A DNA stretch of 64,000 nt, taken from NCBI GenBank assembly GCA_021791875.1, contig JAJYVU010000001.1:225080-289079 (forward strand). Reading direction: 5' to 3'. Each line of letters begins with the position of its first letter. The stretch's first letter is position 1. A program made the translations under genes and the position numbers. Positions 19,475-27,497 of this stretch are shown here, in pieces. The notes below the pieces were generated by a model, which was not told where the DNA came from, made no database searches, and saw nothing but the letters and a program-made list of their open reading frames with translations. The DNA is from Acidobacteriota bacterium. Lineage in GTDB: Bacteria; Acidobacteriota; Terriglobia; Terriglobales; Acidobacteriaceae.

Positions 19475-19828
19475 CTAGGCGCGCTCGACTTCCTTGAGAC
19501 GGGCGGCCTTGCCGCGGAGCCCGCGGAGGTAGAAGAGTTTGGCACGGCGGACCTTGGCAGAGCGGATCTTCTCGACGCGGTCAATGACCTTGGAGTTGAA
19601 GGGGAAGATGCGCTCGACGCCCTGGCCGAAGCTGATTTTGCGAACGGTGAAGCTGCCCTGGGGGCCGTTCTTGCGGGCGATGACGATGCCCTCAAAAGCC
19701 TGAAGGCGTTCTTTTTCGCCTTCCTTGATCTTGACCTGCACGCGCACGGTATCGCCCGGGACAAAATCGGGCAGGTCGGTGCGATTGATTTTGTCGGCAA
19801 GCCGCTGCATGACTGGATGAATAGACAT
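19475..19828 (-). CDS. rplS: 50S ribosomal protein L19
   Basis: A 117-residue L19, located at the 30S-50S interface. Typical segments: [34 protein letters not shown] and [18 protein letters not shown]. It starts at ATG 19828 and is followed by a strong terminator. It belongs to the rpsP-khpA-rimM-trmD-rplS cluster but is separated from trmD by about 1.3 kb holding the DUF2164 and PAP2 genes, so it probably has its own promoter in the 80-bp gap upstream. Confidence 0.98.
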   Translation of the reverse strand: MSIHPVMQRLADKINRTDLPDFVPGDTVRVQVKIKEGEKERLQAFEGIVIARKNGPQGSFTVRKISFGQGVERIFPFNSKVIDRVEKIRSAKVRRAKLFYLRGLRGKAARLKEVERA

Positions 19829-19907
19829 AGTTTTTTCCTGGAGATTGACTCAGAATTTCTAGTTTACAGGAAAATGATCCGGTTGCCGAGGGCTAGGCCG
19901 CTCAAAT

Positions 19908-20177
19908 CTATCGGCGCCTTCTGGGCTGTTGCCTGGGCCAGTAGGGAAATTCGACGGCATAGAGCTCGCTTGTGAGGTCGGCGACGCGCTGCTGTAGACG
20001 TGCTTGAGCATCAGCAATGGCCAGGTTATAGACGGCCGGTCCGATTTCCTGGAGGATGAAGTCCAAGAGCAGGCTGGCGGTGAGATCGCCGATCGGTTCC
20101 GACAGATTCTCTTCAAAATAGCGTTTGAGGGATGCGACGGCATCGGTCTGCGCCGGTTTGTTGAGCTCAATTTCCAA
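19908..20177 (-). CDS. DUF2164 family protein
   Basis: An 89-residue protein recognisable as DUF2164: RYFEENLSEPIGDLTASLLL then FILQEIGPAVYNLAIADAQA, with AVEFPYWP near the end. The function is unknown. The start is TTG at 20177-20175, supported by AAGGAG with a 7-nt spacer; no ATG or GTG fits. It ends in an Arg-rich tail (RQQPRRRR). Divergent from the PAP2 gene with a gap of about 97 bp, and about 80 bp upstream of rplS on the same strand. Confidence 0.85.
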   Translation of the reverse strand: MEIELNKPAQTDAVASLKRYFEENLSEPIGDLTASLLLDFILQEIGPAVYNLAIADAQARLQQRVADLTSELYAVEFPYWPRQQPRRRR

Positions 20178-20273
20178 ATCGGTGCTCCTTCTGCAGGACT
20201 TAATTGCATTGAAACATTTATCTTGGATAGGGTTCCCTGCAAGATCATTCTTTCTGAGCCGGAGGACGTTCCC

Positions 20274-21107
20274 CTGCATACATCCCGACTGCATCGCTCT
20301 GTTGCCGCGCTGATCTGCACGATGGCGCTTGGTTGTGTTTCCGTTTTTGCTGCTACACCGCTGCCGAATGCTCCAGTGCCGGTTGCGGTGTTGCCCAATG
20401 CTCCGGCAGCGCAGAAGCAGCCGGTAGAGAGCCGCCAGGCGGTAACCGCGCGGAATGCGCCAGGGCAGGTGATTCGCCAGCAGGGGGCGATCTGGACGAG
20501 TCCCGCGCGCATCCGGGCGCATGACCTGATCTGGCTGGCGCCGGTGGCGGCGGCGACGGGCGCGGCGCTTGCGACGGACCACCACACGATGTCGCAGGTG
20601 GTGAGCCATGACGCGACATTCAACCAGGACAACGTGAATGTGTCGGATGGGGTGATTGGAGGATTGCTCGGTGCTCCGGTGGCACTCTACGGGTGGGGCC
20701 TGATGAAGCATGACCAGCATGCGCACGAGACAGGGATTCTGGGCTCGGAAGCGATTGTGGACGGGCTGGTGGTGGACGAGGCGATGAAGCTGGTTTTCTG
20801 GCGGGAACGGCCGGTACTGCACAACGCGCGAGGGGATTTCTTCCAGGGCGATGCGACTGCAGACTCATCGTTTCCGTCGACCCATGCGGTGCTGGCGTGG
20901 TCATCGGCCGCGGTGCTGGCCGGGGAGTATCCGACATGGTGGAAGCAGGCGGGAGTGTATACCGCAGCGACGACCGTGAGCCTGACGCGGGTTCTGGGAC
21001 GACAGCATTTTCCGACAGATGTGCTCGTGGGTAGCACGATTGGCTGGTTGATCGGGCACTACGTGTACCGGCACTATCACCGCTGGGAATTGCGCAGGAA
21101 GAATTAG
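20274..21107 (+). CDS. PAP2 family phosphatase, exported
   Basis: Lipid-phosphate or acid phosphatase of the PAP2 superfamily. The three motifs are present: KLVFWRERP (KxxxxxxRP), PSTHA (variant of PSGH) and TRVLGRQHFPTD (R-x5-H-x3-D). A hydrophobic leader (VAALICTMALGCVSVFA) indicates export. The start is uncertain. An open frame exists from 20004, but that part is antisense to the DUF2164 gene and unlikely to be translated. GGAGG at 20261-20265 sits 8 nt before a CTG codon at 20274, which gives a leader with basic residues (RLHR). ATG 20322 is the conservative alternative but gives a leader without a basic start. It sits inside the ribosomal cluster on the opposite strand. Confidence 0.85.
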   Translation: MHTSRLHRSVAALICTMALGCVSVFAATPLPNAPVPVAVLPNAPAAQKQPVESRQAVTARNAPGQVIRQQGAIWTSPARIRAHDLIWLAPVAAATGAALATDHHTMSQVVSHDATFNQDNVNVSDGVIGGLLGAPVALYGWGLMKHDQHAHETGILGSEAIVDGLVVDEAMKLVFWRERPVLHNARGDFFQGDATADSSFPSTHAVLAWSSAAVLAGEYPTWWKQAGVYTAATTVSLTRVLGRQHFPTDVLVGSTIGWLIGHYVYRHYHRWELRRKN

Positions 21108-21128
21108 ACGGGGCCGAGACGGCAGGAA

Positions 21129-21959
21129 CTACTTCTCCGATTCTTGCGACTGGATCGAGCGCAGGAATCGGTGGTCTTCGGCGGAGAGGTCGGCCTTTTC
21201 GAGGAGATCGGGGCGGTTGCGCAGGGTTTTTTCCAAAGCGCGCTCGCGGCGCCAGCGGCGGATCTGATCATGATTGCCACCGGCGAGGACGTCAGGGATG
21301 GCGAGGCCGCGGAAGTCTGCCGGCCGTGTGTAGTGGGGATAGTCGAGCAGTCCGCCGGAGCCGTGCGTGGAGAGCGGCGGCGCGCCTCCTTGGGGGGAAA
21401 ATTGGGCGGTGAGATCGCTTTGCGCGGGGCCGAAGCTCTCATAGGCGCTGGAGGCTTCGTTGCCGAGGACGCCGGGGATGAGGCGCATGGTGGCGTCAAT
21501 GACGACGGCTGCCGCGAGCTCGCCACCAGAGAGAACGTAGTCGCCGATGGAGAGTTCCTGGTCGCAATGGAGGATGTTGACGCGTTCGTCGACGCCTTCG
21601 TAGCGGCCACAGATGAGTACGACGCGGTCGAGCGTTGCGAGCCGGCTGGCGACGGGCTGGGTAAAGGACGCGCCCTGTGCGGAGAGCAGGATAACGGATT
21701 CACGACCAGTGTCGCGGTTGGATTTTGGGGTGACGCCGAGGGATTCGATGGCTTCGGTAAGAGGTTCGGGCTTGAGGACCATGCCTTCGCCGCCGCCGAA
21801 GGGGCGATCGTCAACCGTGCGGTGACGGTCGTGGGTGAAGTTGCGAAGATCGTGGCAGTCGACGGAGACGAGGCCGTTGGCAATGGCGCGGCGCATGACA
21901 CCGTGAGCGAAGATGCTGGTAAAGAATTCCGGGAAGATAGTGACGATATCGAAGCGCAT
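21129..21959 (-). CDS. trmD: tRNA (guanine37-N1)-methyltransferase
   Basis: SPOUT methyltransferase that makes m1G37 using SAM, preventing frameshifts. 276 residues. Diagnostic segments: MRFDIVTIFPEFF at the start, RPFGGGEGMVLKPEPL, LICGRYEGVDERV (trefoil-knot SAM site) and SIGDYVLSGGELAA. The C-terminal domain has RPADFRGLAIPDVLAGGNH. ATG 21959 lies 8 nt after the rimM stop, so they share an operon. The gene converges on PAP2 at its 3' end. Confidence 0.98.
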   Translation of the reverse strand: MRFDIVTIFPEFFTSIFAHGVMRRAIANGLVSVDCHDLRNFTHDRHRTVDDRPFGGGEGMVLKPEPLTEAIESLGVTPKSNRDTGRESVILLSAQGASFTQPVASRLATLDRVVLICGRYEGVDERVNILHCDQELSIGDYVLSGGELAAAVVIDATMRLIPGVLGNEASSAYESFGPAQSDLTAQFSPQGGAPPLSTHGSGGLLDYPHYTRPADFRGLAIPDVLAGGNHDQIRRWRRERALEKTLRNRPDLLEKADLSAEDHRFLRSIQSQESEK

Positions 21960-21967
21960 GACGGAGC

Positions 21968-22552
21968 TTATTCGGTTCTTGCGTTCCTGGCGGAGGGTAC
22001 GTTGATGTCGAGCAAGCCCTCGGGTAGGCGCATGTCGACCCGGTGGTTGGGGATGTCGAGGCGGATCAGCATGGCCTTGACGAAGGGGATTTCCGCGGTG
22101 AGCGCGGGGTTGTCTTCGCGGCGAATCACGAGCAGATCCGTGTTGCTGGCCTGACGGTCGACGTCGATGATGGAGCCGATGAGGCGCGGGCCGTCAGCGG
22201 GCGCGGTGTCAAAGACAGAGCAGCCGATGAGGTCGTCGATGTAGGCAGAGTCGGGATCGAGTGGCGCGCGTTCTTCGACGGGAATGACAAGGTTGAGGCC
22301 GCGGAGAGTTTCAGCGTCGTTGATGGAATCGACGCCGACGAGCTTGAGCACGACGCGGCCCGGTGTGAGGCGGAAATCCTCAAGTTGGACAGGGCGAGGT
22401 TCTGGGTTCTCCTCCTTCGGTAAAGCGAGGAAGAGGCGCTTTCGTTCCGCAAATTTTTCCGGAAAATCTGTGAGCAGGTCTGCGATCACCTCACCCCTGC
22501 GTCCCTGGGGGCGAACGATGTGCGCGAGGGTAACCCAGGGGGTGGGTGGCAT
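21968..22552 (-). CDS. rimM: 16S rRNA processing protein RimM
   Basis: A 194-residue 30S maturation factor with the N-terminal RimM domain (TLAHIVRPQGRRGEVIADLL) and a C-terminal PRC-barrel (YIDDLIGCSVFDT, then IPFVKAMLIRLDIPNHRVDM). It binds S19 and helps assemble the 30S head. It starts 5 nt after the khpA stop and is followed 8 nt later by trmD. Confidence 0.96.
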   Translation of the reverse strand: MPPTPWVTLAHIVRPQGRRGEVIADLLTDFPEKFAERKRLFLALPKEENPEPRPVQLEDFRLTPGRVVLKLVGVDSINDAETLRGLNLVIPVEERAPLDPDSAYIDDLIGCSVFDTAPADGPRLIGSIIDVDRQASNTDLLVIRREDNPALTAEIPFVKAMLIRLDIPNHRVDMRLPEGLLDINVPSARNARTE

Positions 22553-22557
22553 GCGAT

Positions 22558-22836
22558 CTACTCTTTTTCCGAACGATCCTCTTCAATGATGTCGAGGGTG
22601 TAGCGGTGATGATGCTTCATGCTGACCGCTCCGAGGATGGTCCGCATGGAGCGGGCGGTTCGGCCCTGCTTGCCGATGACCTTACCGACATCGGTGGGGG
22701 CGACATGAAGTCGCAGGACGGTGCTTTCGTCACCCTCCTGGGCTTCGACGACGACCGCGGAGGGGTCGTCGACCAGAGCCTTCGCGATTTCAGTCACTAA
22801 CTGCTGCATGTTATCCGGGCGTTCAAGTTCCGTCAT
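22558..22836 (-). CDS. khpA: KH-domain RNA-binding protein KhpA
   Basis: A 92-residue single type II KH domain. The RNA-contacting GxxG loop is GKQG in VAPTDVGKVIGKQGRTARSM. KhpA-type proteins bind many RNAs and in some bacteria pair with KhpB/Jag to affect cell size. ATG 22836 has GGAGG with a 7-nt spacer. The frame stays open upstream for over 100 bases, but that part is non-coding in character. It sits between rpsP and rimM as in many bacteria. Confidence 0.93.
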   Translation of the reverse strand: MTELERPDNMQQLVTEIAKALVDDPSAVVVEAQEGDESTVLRLHVAPTDVGKVIGKQGRTARSMRTILGAVSMKHHHRYTLDIIEEDRSEKE

Positions 22837-22886
22837 ATACAGCCTCCCGTGGCAGCCCGAAGTAGCTGACCATTCCCTGCCAGCAG

Positions 22887-23003
22887 CCTGTTGAAGAGCG
22901 AACCTGCCGCCGGATGGGCACCCTGTTCTGCTGCAAAGTGCAGCAGGCAAGGATAACGGGTCCCGCGCTTTAGCGAGTGGCTTTGGCGCGTTTTCAACAA
23001 ACC
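22887..23003. repeat. Hairpin-rich element flanked by imperfect inverted repeats
   Basis: The 246-bp gap between rpsP and khpA contains imperfect terminal inverted repeats around GTTGAAGAGCG (from 22890) and GCGCGTTTTCAACAAACC (22986-23003). Between them lies a perfect 8-bp hairpin CTGCTGCA-AAG-TGCAGCAG (about 22923-22941). It has no coding capacity. It resembles a small dispersed or decayed mobile element, but only one copy is in the window. Confidence 0.45.
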
Positions 23004-23082
23004 ACTAACAGCGCATCTTCGCAGAGGTTCACTCATAAACGCAAATGATTCTGCGCTCTAGAAACCAAGCCGAGGGGGGAAA

Positions 23083-23331
23083 TTATGCCGCTACAGACGC
23101 GGGCTGCTGTGCAACGAGCTTGGCAACACGGTCAGAAAGCTGAGCACCTTTGCTTACCCAATAATCAATACGCTCGCGCTTGAGCGTGACGCTGGCGGGG
23201 TTGGTGCGGGGATTGTAAGTACCGACAACCTCGAGCGAACGGCCATTGCGGGCGCGGCTTTTCTCGATGACAACAATACGATAGTAAGGCTGCTTGCGCG
23301 CACCCATGCGCGCGAGACGAATCATGACCAC
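23083..23331 (-). CDS. rpsP: 30S ribosomal protein S16
   Basis: An 82-residue S16 with IRLARMGARKQPYYRIVV, the nearly invariant N-terminal stretch, and GTYNPRTNP and ERIDYWVSKGAQ further on. The frame begins at GTG 23331 (fMet-Val-Met-Ile-Arg), matching the usual MVxIRLAR opening and having AAAGGA about 10 nt upstream; ATG 23325 is the alternative. First gene of the rpsP-khpA-rimM-trmD cluster. Confidence 0.97.
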   Translation of the reverse strand: MVMIRLARMGARKQPYYRIVVIEKSRARNGRSLEVVGTYNPRTNPASVTLKRERIDYWVSKGAQLSDRVAKLVAQQPASVAA

Positions 23332-23792
23332 AGCGAATCAATCCTTTCGAACTACAACTATAGAGGGAAGGGCGGCGTATCCAGAAGCGGGGCGGCCGGT
23401 TGCAGCGCCCTAATCGAAAGATCGACGTATCCCTAAACTACTAATATACCAGCAAATGGCGGGATTCCCATGATTGCCGGAGTGGCATGGGGCGGGAAAA
23501 TCGAAGGAGTTGCAAAGTATGCAAGGGCCCGCTGACCCTTGGATTGGTGACCGACGGGCACCGAGAGATGATTCTCTCGTCATCTGCGAACGAGTCAAGA
23601 GTCAGAGACCGGGAAGTCAGCCGCTCCTGGCGCAAAAAAAAAATTTACCGGGCAATTCTTGGGCGTACTTCTGTGGGGGACGGAGTGTGAGCCCTCCGGC
23701 GTTGCGGCTAAAGCAAAATGCAGTCGGCAAGTACCGGGTAAGACGGAGCAGTGGTGCGCGCGCCCCCCAGTGGAAACGCGCGCGGACTCGAT
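23332..23792. other. Non-coding gap upstream of rpsP
   Basis: No credible gene is present. A TATAGT-like -10 hexamer for rpsP lies on the minus strand at about 23359. A strong GC hairpin (GCGCGCG arms, about 23757-23786) lies just after the arylsulfotransferase stop and could contribute to its termination, though no T-run follows directly. A 10-base A-run is at 23634-23643. Confidence 0.5.
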
Positions 23793-25775
23793 TTACCACT
23801 GGACGCCGGGGTAGAGGCTGGGGATGCGTTTGGCGCGATATAGATTGGCGCCGACTTCGTGCATGGTCCAGACGGTCTGGGGCGTACTTGTGGGGGTGAT
23901 TTCCTCGATGTTGGAGGTGTATTCGCCGTTCGAAGCCGGCGGTTGGTTACAGAGGTCGAATTCGAGGTCGCCGTTGCCCAGGACTTCCGCGTTGCCGCCC
24001 CAGGCGTTGTAGTCGGCGGTGGGGACTTTGTACTGGAACTTGAGCGTGGCAGTCATCGTCGAGGTGTTGACGTTCAGGATGGGGACGGTACTGTAGCAGG
24101 GGAACGAAGATGAGCCGCAAACGTTGCCGGAGCTGTCGACGCGATCGTCGCCGTTATCCATCACCGTGATGTCGAAGTTGCCCGCCGTGGTGGTGCCGAT
24201 GAAGTGGGGGCCGTGTTGTGCATAGAACCAGTCGATGGGGGCAGTGCCGTTCTCAAGGGTGAAATTGCCCTGATGGCCAAGGTGCCAGAGGATGTCGCCA
24301 TTGCCCTTACCATTGTCGTAGTTGATCTTGATGAGCCAGTTCTGGTGACGGATGGAAACGAGCAGGTTGCCGTCTGTGGGTGAGTAGACGACGGCGTTGG
24401 TGTGGGTCCAGTCGGGGAAGTTCATTGGGTGGCGGTTGAGGTCGAGATGATCGAATTCGTTCCAGACCCAGACGGGTTTGAGGTTGGTATCAAGATCGAC
24501 GATGACGTCGCCCGCGACGTTGATGGGGCTGGGTTCGCCGGTCAGGCCTGTTTCTGAATTGATGGTGTTGGCGAGGACGATCCAGTGGCCGTTGGGTAGC
24601 ACGGCGACATCGTGATGAAAATCGTAGAGGGTGAATTTGTAGCCGGCGGCAGCCAACTCGGAGTTGAGCTGCGCCATGGTGATCTGCTTGATCGGATTGC
24701 CGGCGAGATCAATTTCGCGGATGAGATCGGTGGTGCCGGATGGCGGCGTTACGAGGTCATTGCTGGATGGCAGATTTTGCGAAGAAGGGTACGAAAGAAC
24801 GACGATCATATCGCCGTTTGGCAGCAGTTTGATGGGCTGAACGATGGTGGAGAAGCTACCGTTACTAGTACGGTCGGCGTAGTTGTAGCCCCAGATGATG
24901 TTGCCTTTCAGGTCTGTGGCGTAGGCCTCGAGGTAGCCTGGAATTTTGCTGTTGGAAGCCGATACAAGCTCGATGCCGGGCTGCGGGGTGGCTCCGCTGG
25001 CGGTCGTGGTGGTGATCGTGGGCAGAATGGCGGATGGGAAACTCGAAGTGGTGAAGGTGTGATCCTGATCCTGTACGGTGCCACCGGCGGTGAGGGTCTC
25101 CGTGGCGCTCATGTGGTAGGTGGTGTTAGCCGTCATGCCGGCGACGTAGATGGTGACAGGGTCACCGTTGGTGGGCGTGGGTACAGCCCAGGTTTTGAGA
25201 CCGTAGGAGGTGGTAGTCCCAAACTTGACGTAGACGGTGCCGGGACCGGTAGGTGCGTAGGTGTAGAGCGCGACCAGCGGATTATTGGTGGCAGTCACCA
25301 TACCGTCACCAGCAGAAAGCGTGGTGCCGGTACCGGAGAGACTCACGACTTGTGTACCGGATGTACCGCCGGATTCCTGGATGTGGAGTTGGGCGGTCTC
25401 AGCGCCTGTGTTTTGCGGGGTGTAAGTCACTACGATCGAGCAGGAGCCGTCAGCGGCCAGCGCGGATCCGCAGGAAACACCGGAATCGACGGAGAAGCTA
25501 GAGTCGCCGGTGAGGGAAGTCTTGATATTAGTGGTGGATGAACTGCTGCTGGTCAGTGTGACTACAACGCGATTCTCCGAGGTATGAAGGGCTGTGTTGC
25601 CGAAGTCGAAGCTCGTGGCGTTGGCGCTGATCGAGGAAGATTTGCCACAGCCAGCGAGGAATGGGACGGTGAGCGTCGCGGCGGCGAGGGTGAGAGCGGC
25701 AAGAGATTTCATCGACCATAAAGACGCAGTTTGCGTCATATTTGTTACGGATAGGCAGAGGTTATTTTTTGGCAA
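23793..25775 (-). CDS. Arylsulfotransferase-like lipoprotein with HYDIN/ASPM-type Ig-like domain
   Basis: A 660-residue exported protein. The N-terminus carries a lipoprotein signal ending in lipobox LAGC. Residues of about 48-150 form an Ig-like choice-of-anchor module of the HYDIN/ASPM type (FDFGNTALHTSENRVVVTLT, VVTYTPQNTGAETAQL). A fibronectin-like linker follows. The rest is an arylsulfotransferase-type beta-propeller: PNGHWIVLANT, PVWVWNEFDHLDLNRHPMN, DWTHTNAVVYSPTDGNLLVS and WHLGHQGNF. Characterised relatives move sulfate between phenolic compounds using an active-site His; the HTN His is the best candidate here, by position only. TTG 25775 was taken as start because AAGGAAG lies 6 nt upstream. 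ATG 25739 and ATG 25712 are alternatives. Confidence 0.82.
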   Translation of the reverse strand: MPKNNLCLSVTNMTQTASLWSMKSLAALTLAAATLTVPFLAGCGKSSSISANATSFDFGNTALHTSENRVVVTLTSSSSSTTNIKTSLTGDSSFSVDSGVSCGSALAADGSCSIVVTYTPQNTGAETAQLHIQESGGTSGTQVVSLSGTGTTLSAGDGMVTATNNPLVALYTYAPTGPGTVYVKFGTTTSYGLKTWAVPTPTNGDPVTIYVAGMTANTTYHMSATETLTAGGTVQDQDHTFTTSSFPSAILPTITTTTASGATPQPGIELVSASNSKIPGYLEAYATDLKGNIIWGYNYADRTSNGSFSTIVQPIKLLPNGDMIVVLSYPSSQNLPSSNDLVTPPSGTTDLIREIDLAGNPIKQITMAQLNSELAAAGYKFTLYDFHHDVAVLPNGHWIVLANTINSETGLTGEPSPINVAGDVIVDLDTNLKPVWVWNEFDHLDLNRHPMNFPDWTHTNAVVYSPTDGNLLVSIRHQNWLIKINYDNGKGNGDILWHLGHQGNFTLENGTAPIDWFYAQHGPHFIGTTTAGNFDITVMDNGDDRVDSSGNVCGSSSFPCYSTVPILNVNTSTMTATLKFQYKVPTADYNAWGGNAEVLGNGDLEFDLCNQPPASNGEYTSNIEEITPTSTPQTVWTMHEVGANLYRAKRIPSLYPGVQW

Positions 25776-25881
25776 GCGTCACTTCCTTCATGAAGCCATG
25801 TTCGCCGGGGCAGAACGCGGCTGAGGCAAAGGCTCAACTGAAAATTTCTTGCGGGATTGTAAGTCACGGTCAAAGGGGGAA

Positions 25882-26631
25882 TCACGGCTTGAGAATGGCG
25901 TTATAGCCATCAGCCCTGAGTCGAGCACGCATCTGGTTGGCCGAGGCAAGTGTGACGAAAGGGCCGATCTGGACGTGCATGAGATTGTCTTGCGGTTCAG
26001 AGCGCGTGACAGCACGAAAGCCGAGCCGCTGGAGAGCCGCGACAAGAACGCTTGCGTCTTGCGGGCGGCTGACGGCGGCGACCTGAACCATATACTGCTG
26101 GGCCGATGCGGCGACCTGAGACGGGGTGCGAGGAACAGCAGCCTGGAAAATCTGCTGCGCCGCGCCGGGCGTGACTGTTTGATTCTGCGGAGCAGGTGAA
26201 GTATTGGCGGCCTGCTGTGGTGCGGGTGTTGCCTGAGACTGCGGCGTGGCTGGGGTTTGTGCAGACGACTGCGGGTTGGCCTGAGTGCCGGGTTGGGAGC
26301 CTGCAGCAGGAGTGGTGTCAGGAGTCCCGTTTACGCCGTTCGTCGTCTGACTGGGCGGAGGTGCTGCCTGCTGCGCCGCCGGCTTGGCGCCGCTGGGCGT
26401 CAGATTAGAAGTTGCCGGGGTGGATGGCGGCGTTTCCGGGGTGGCCGCGGAGGGATTGGTGACATGGAGCGGTGAACTACCGTGGCCAAGCGAATAGCCA
26501 AAGCCGAAGAACAGTCCGCAAAGAAGCACAAGTCCGAAAAAAATGCCCAGCAGTGAGCCGAGGCCGAGGGTGATTTCGGAGCCCTTGCTCTCGTCGTCTT
26601 CGTCGTCGTCGAATCGGTCGCGAAACATCAT
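25882..26631 (-). CDS. SPOR-domain membrane protein
   Basis: About 249 residues. A short acidic cytoplasmic head (FDDDEDDESKG) is followed by one membrane helix (GSLLGIFFGLVLLCGLFFGF), a long periplasmic Pro/Ala/Gln/Thr-rich linker, and a C-terminal SPOR domain from about residue 175 (QQYMVQVAAVSRPQDASVLV, then MHVQIGPFVTLASANQMRAR). SPOR domains bind glycan strands stripped of stem peptides at the septum, so a role in division or envelope remodelling is likely. The start is ATG 26631 (or the adjacent ATG 26628), 10 nt after the slipin stop. Last gene of the six-gene operon. Confidence 0.87.
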   Translation of the reverse strand: MMFRDRFDDDEDDESKGSEITLGLGSLLGIFFGLVLLCGLFFGFGYSLGHGSSPLHVTNPSAATPETPPSTPATSNLTPSGAKPAAQQAAPPPSQTTNGVNGTPDTTPAAGSQPGTQANPQSSAQTPATPQSQATPAPQQAANTSPAPQNQTVTPGAAQQIFQAAVPRTPSQVAASAQQYMVQVAAVSRPQDASVLVAALQRLGFRAVTRSEPQDNLMHVQIGPFVTLASANQMRARLRADGYNAILKP

Positions 26632-26641
26632 CCTCGTTCGA

Positions 26642-27430
26642 TTATGAAGCAGGCGGGGTTGGGTTGTCCTTCTTTGCGGCAAAGGCGGAATCGAACTTGC
26701 CAAGGAGGGAGACGAGTTCCATGGGCAGCGGGAAGACGATGGTTGTGTTCTTTTCGGTGCCGATATCGGTAAGGGTCTGCAAATAACGGAGTTGGAGGGT
26801 GATGGGCTGTTCGGCGAGCATGGTGGCGGCATCGACGAGGCGCTGGGCGGCGGCATATTCGCCTTCGGCATTGATGATCTTGGAGCGCTTTTCGCGTTCG
26901 GCCTCAGCCTGTTTGGCCATGGCGCGGAGCATGGTGTCTGGCAGGTCAACCTGCTTGACTTCGACGCTGACGACCTTGACGCCCCAAGGCTCAGTGCGCT
27001 CGTCAATGATGGCCTGAATGCGCTGGTTGAGCTGATCGCGGTGGGCCAACAGATCGTCGAGTTCGACCTCGCCGAGGACGGAGCGCAGGGTAGTCTGGGC
27101 GAACTGGGAGGTCTGATAGACGTAGTTGGCGACCTCGATGACGGCGCGCAGGGGGTCGAGGACGCGCAGGGTGATGACGGCGTTGACTTTGATGGTGACG
27201 TTGTCGCGGGTGATGACGTCCTGGGGTGGGACTTCGAGGACGTCCTGGCGGAGGGAGACGCGGACAATCTGTTCGACGGGGCGCAGAACGAAGATAAGGC
27301 CCGGTCCTCTGGGTTTCTGGGCGCGGCCAAGGAAGAAAATGACGCCGCGTTCGTACTCGCGCAGGATATTGATGCAGCTCAGAGCGTACAGCACGACGAC
27401 AGCGAGGATGATCAGTATCGGGATTCCCAT
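26642..27430 (-). CDS. Slipin (SPFH/band 7 membrane protein)
   Basis: A 262-residue stomatin-like protein. It has an N-terminal membrane helix ([17 protein letters not shown]), the SPFH domain from about 25-190 ([49 protein letters not shown]), then a coiled-coil tail rich in [17 protein letters not shown]. Slipins oligomerise in membranes and are partners or substrates of the NfeD/STOPP protease. That protease gene lies immediately upstream (67 bp), the classic pairing. Confidence 0.95.
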   Translation of the reverse strand: MGIPILIILAVVVLYALSCINILREYERGVIFFLGRAQKPRGPGLIFVLRPVEQIVRVSLRQDVLEVPPQDVITRDNVTIKVNAVITLRVLDPLRAVIEVANYVYQTSQFAQTTLRSVLGEVELDDLLAHRDQLNQRIQAIIDERTEPWGVKVVSVEVKQVDLPDTMLRAMAKQAEAEREKRSKIINAEGEYAAAQRLVDAATMLAEQPITLQLRYLQTLTDIGTEKNTTIVFPLPMELVSLLGKFDSAFAAKKDNPTPPAS

Positions 27431-27497
27431 GATCTAGCTCCGTTCCGGAGCGATTTTACCCCAGTTAGGGCAGGCCGGGCGGAAGAATCGGAACGGA

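Noticed and set aside
20004..20273. N-terminal extension of the PAP2 phosphatase
   Set aside because: It is antisense to the DUF2164 gene, has no Shine-Dalgarno, and would place the signal peptide about 100 residues in.
25882..27330. A 482-residue open frame running through the slipin gene into the SPOR gene
   Set aside because: Only the part from 26631 onward has domain structure. The upstream part is antiphase to the slipin gene and Ser/Pro-rich.
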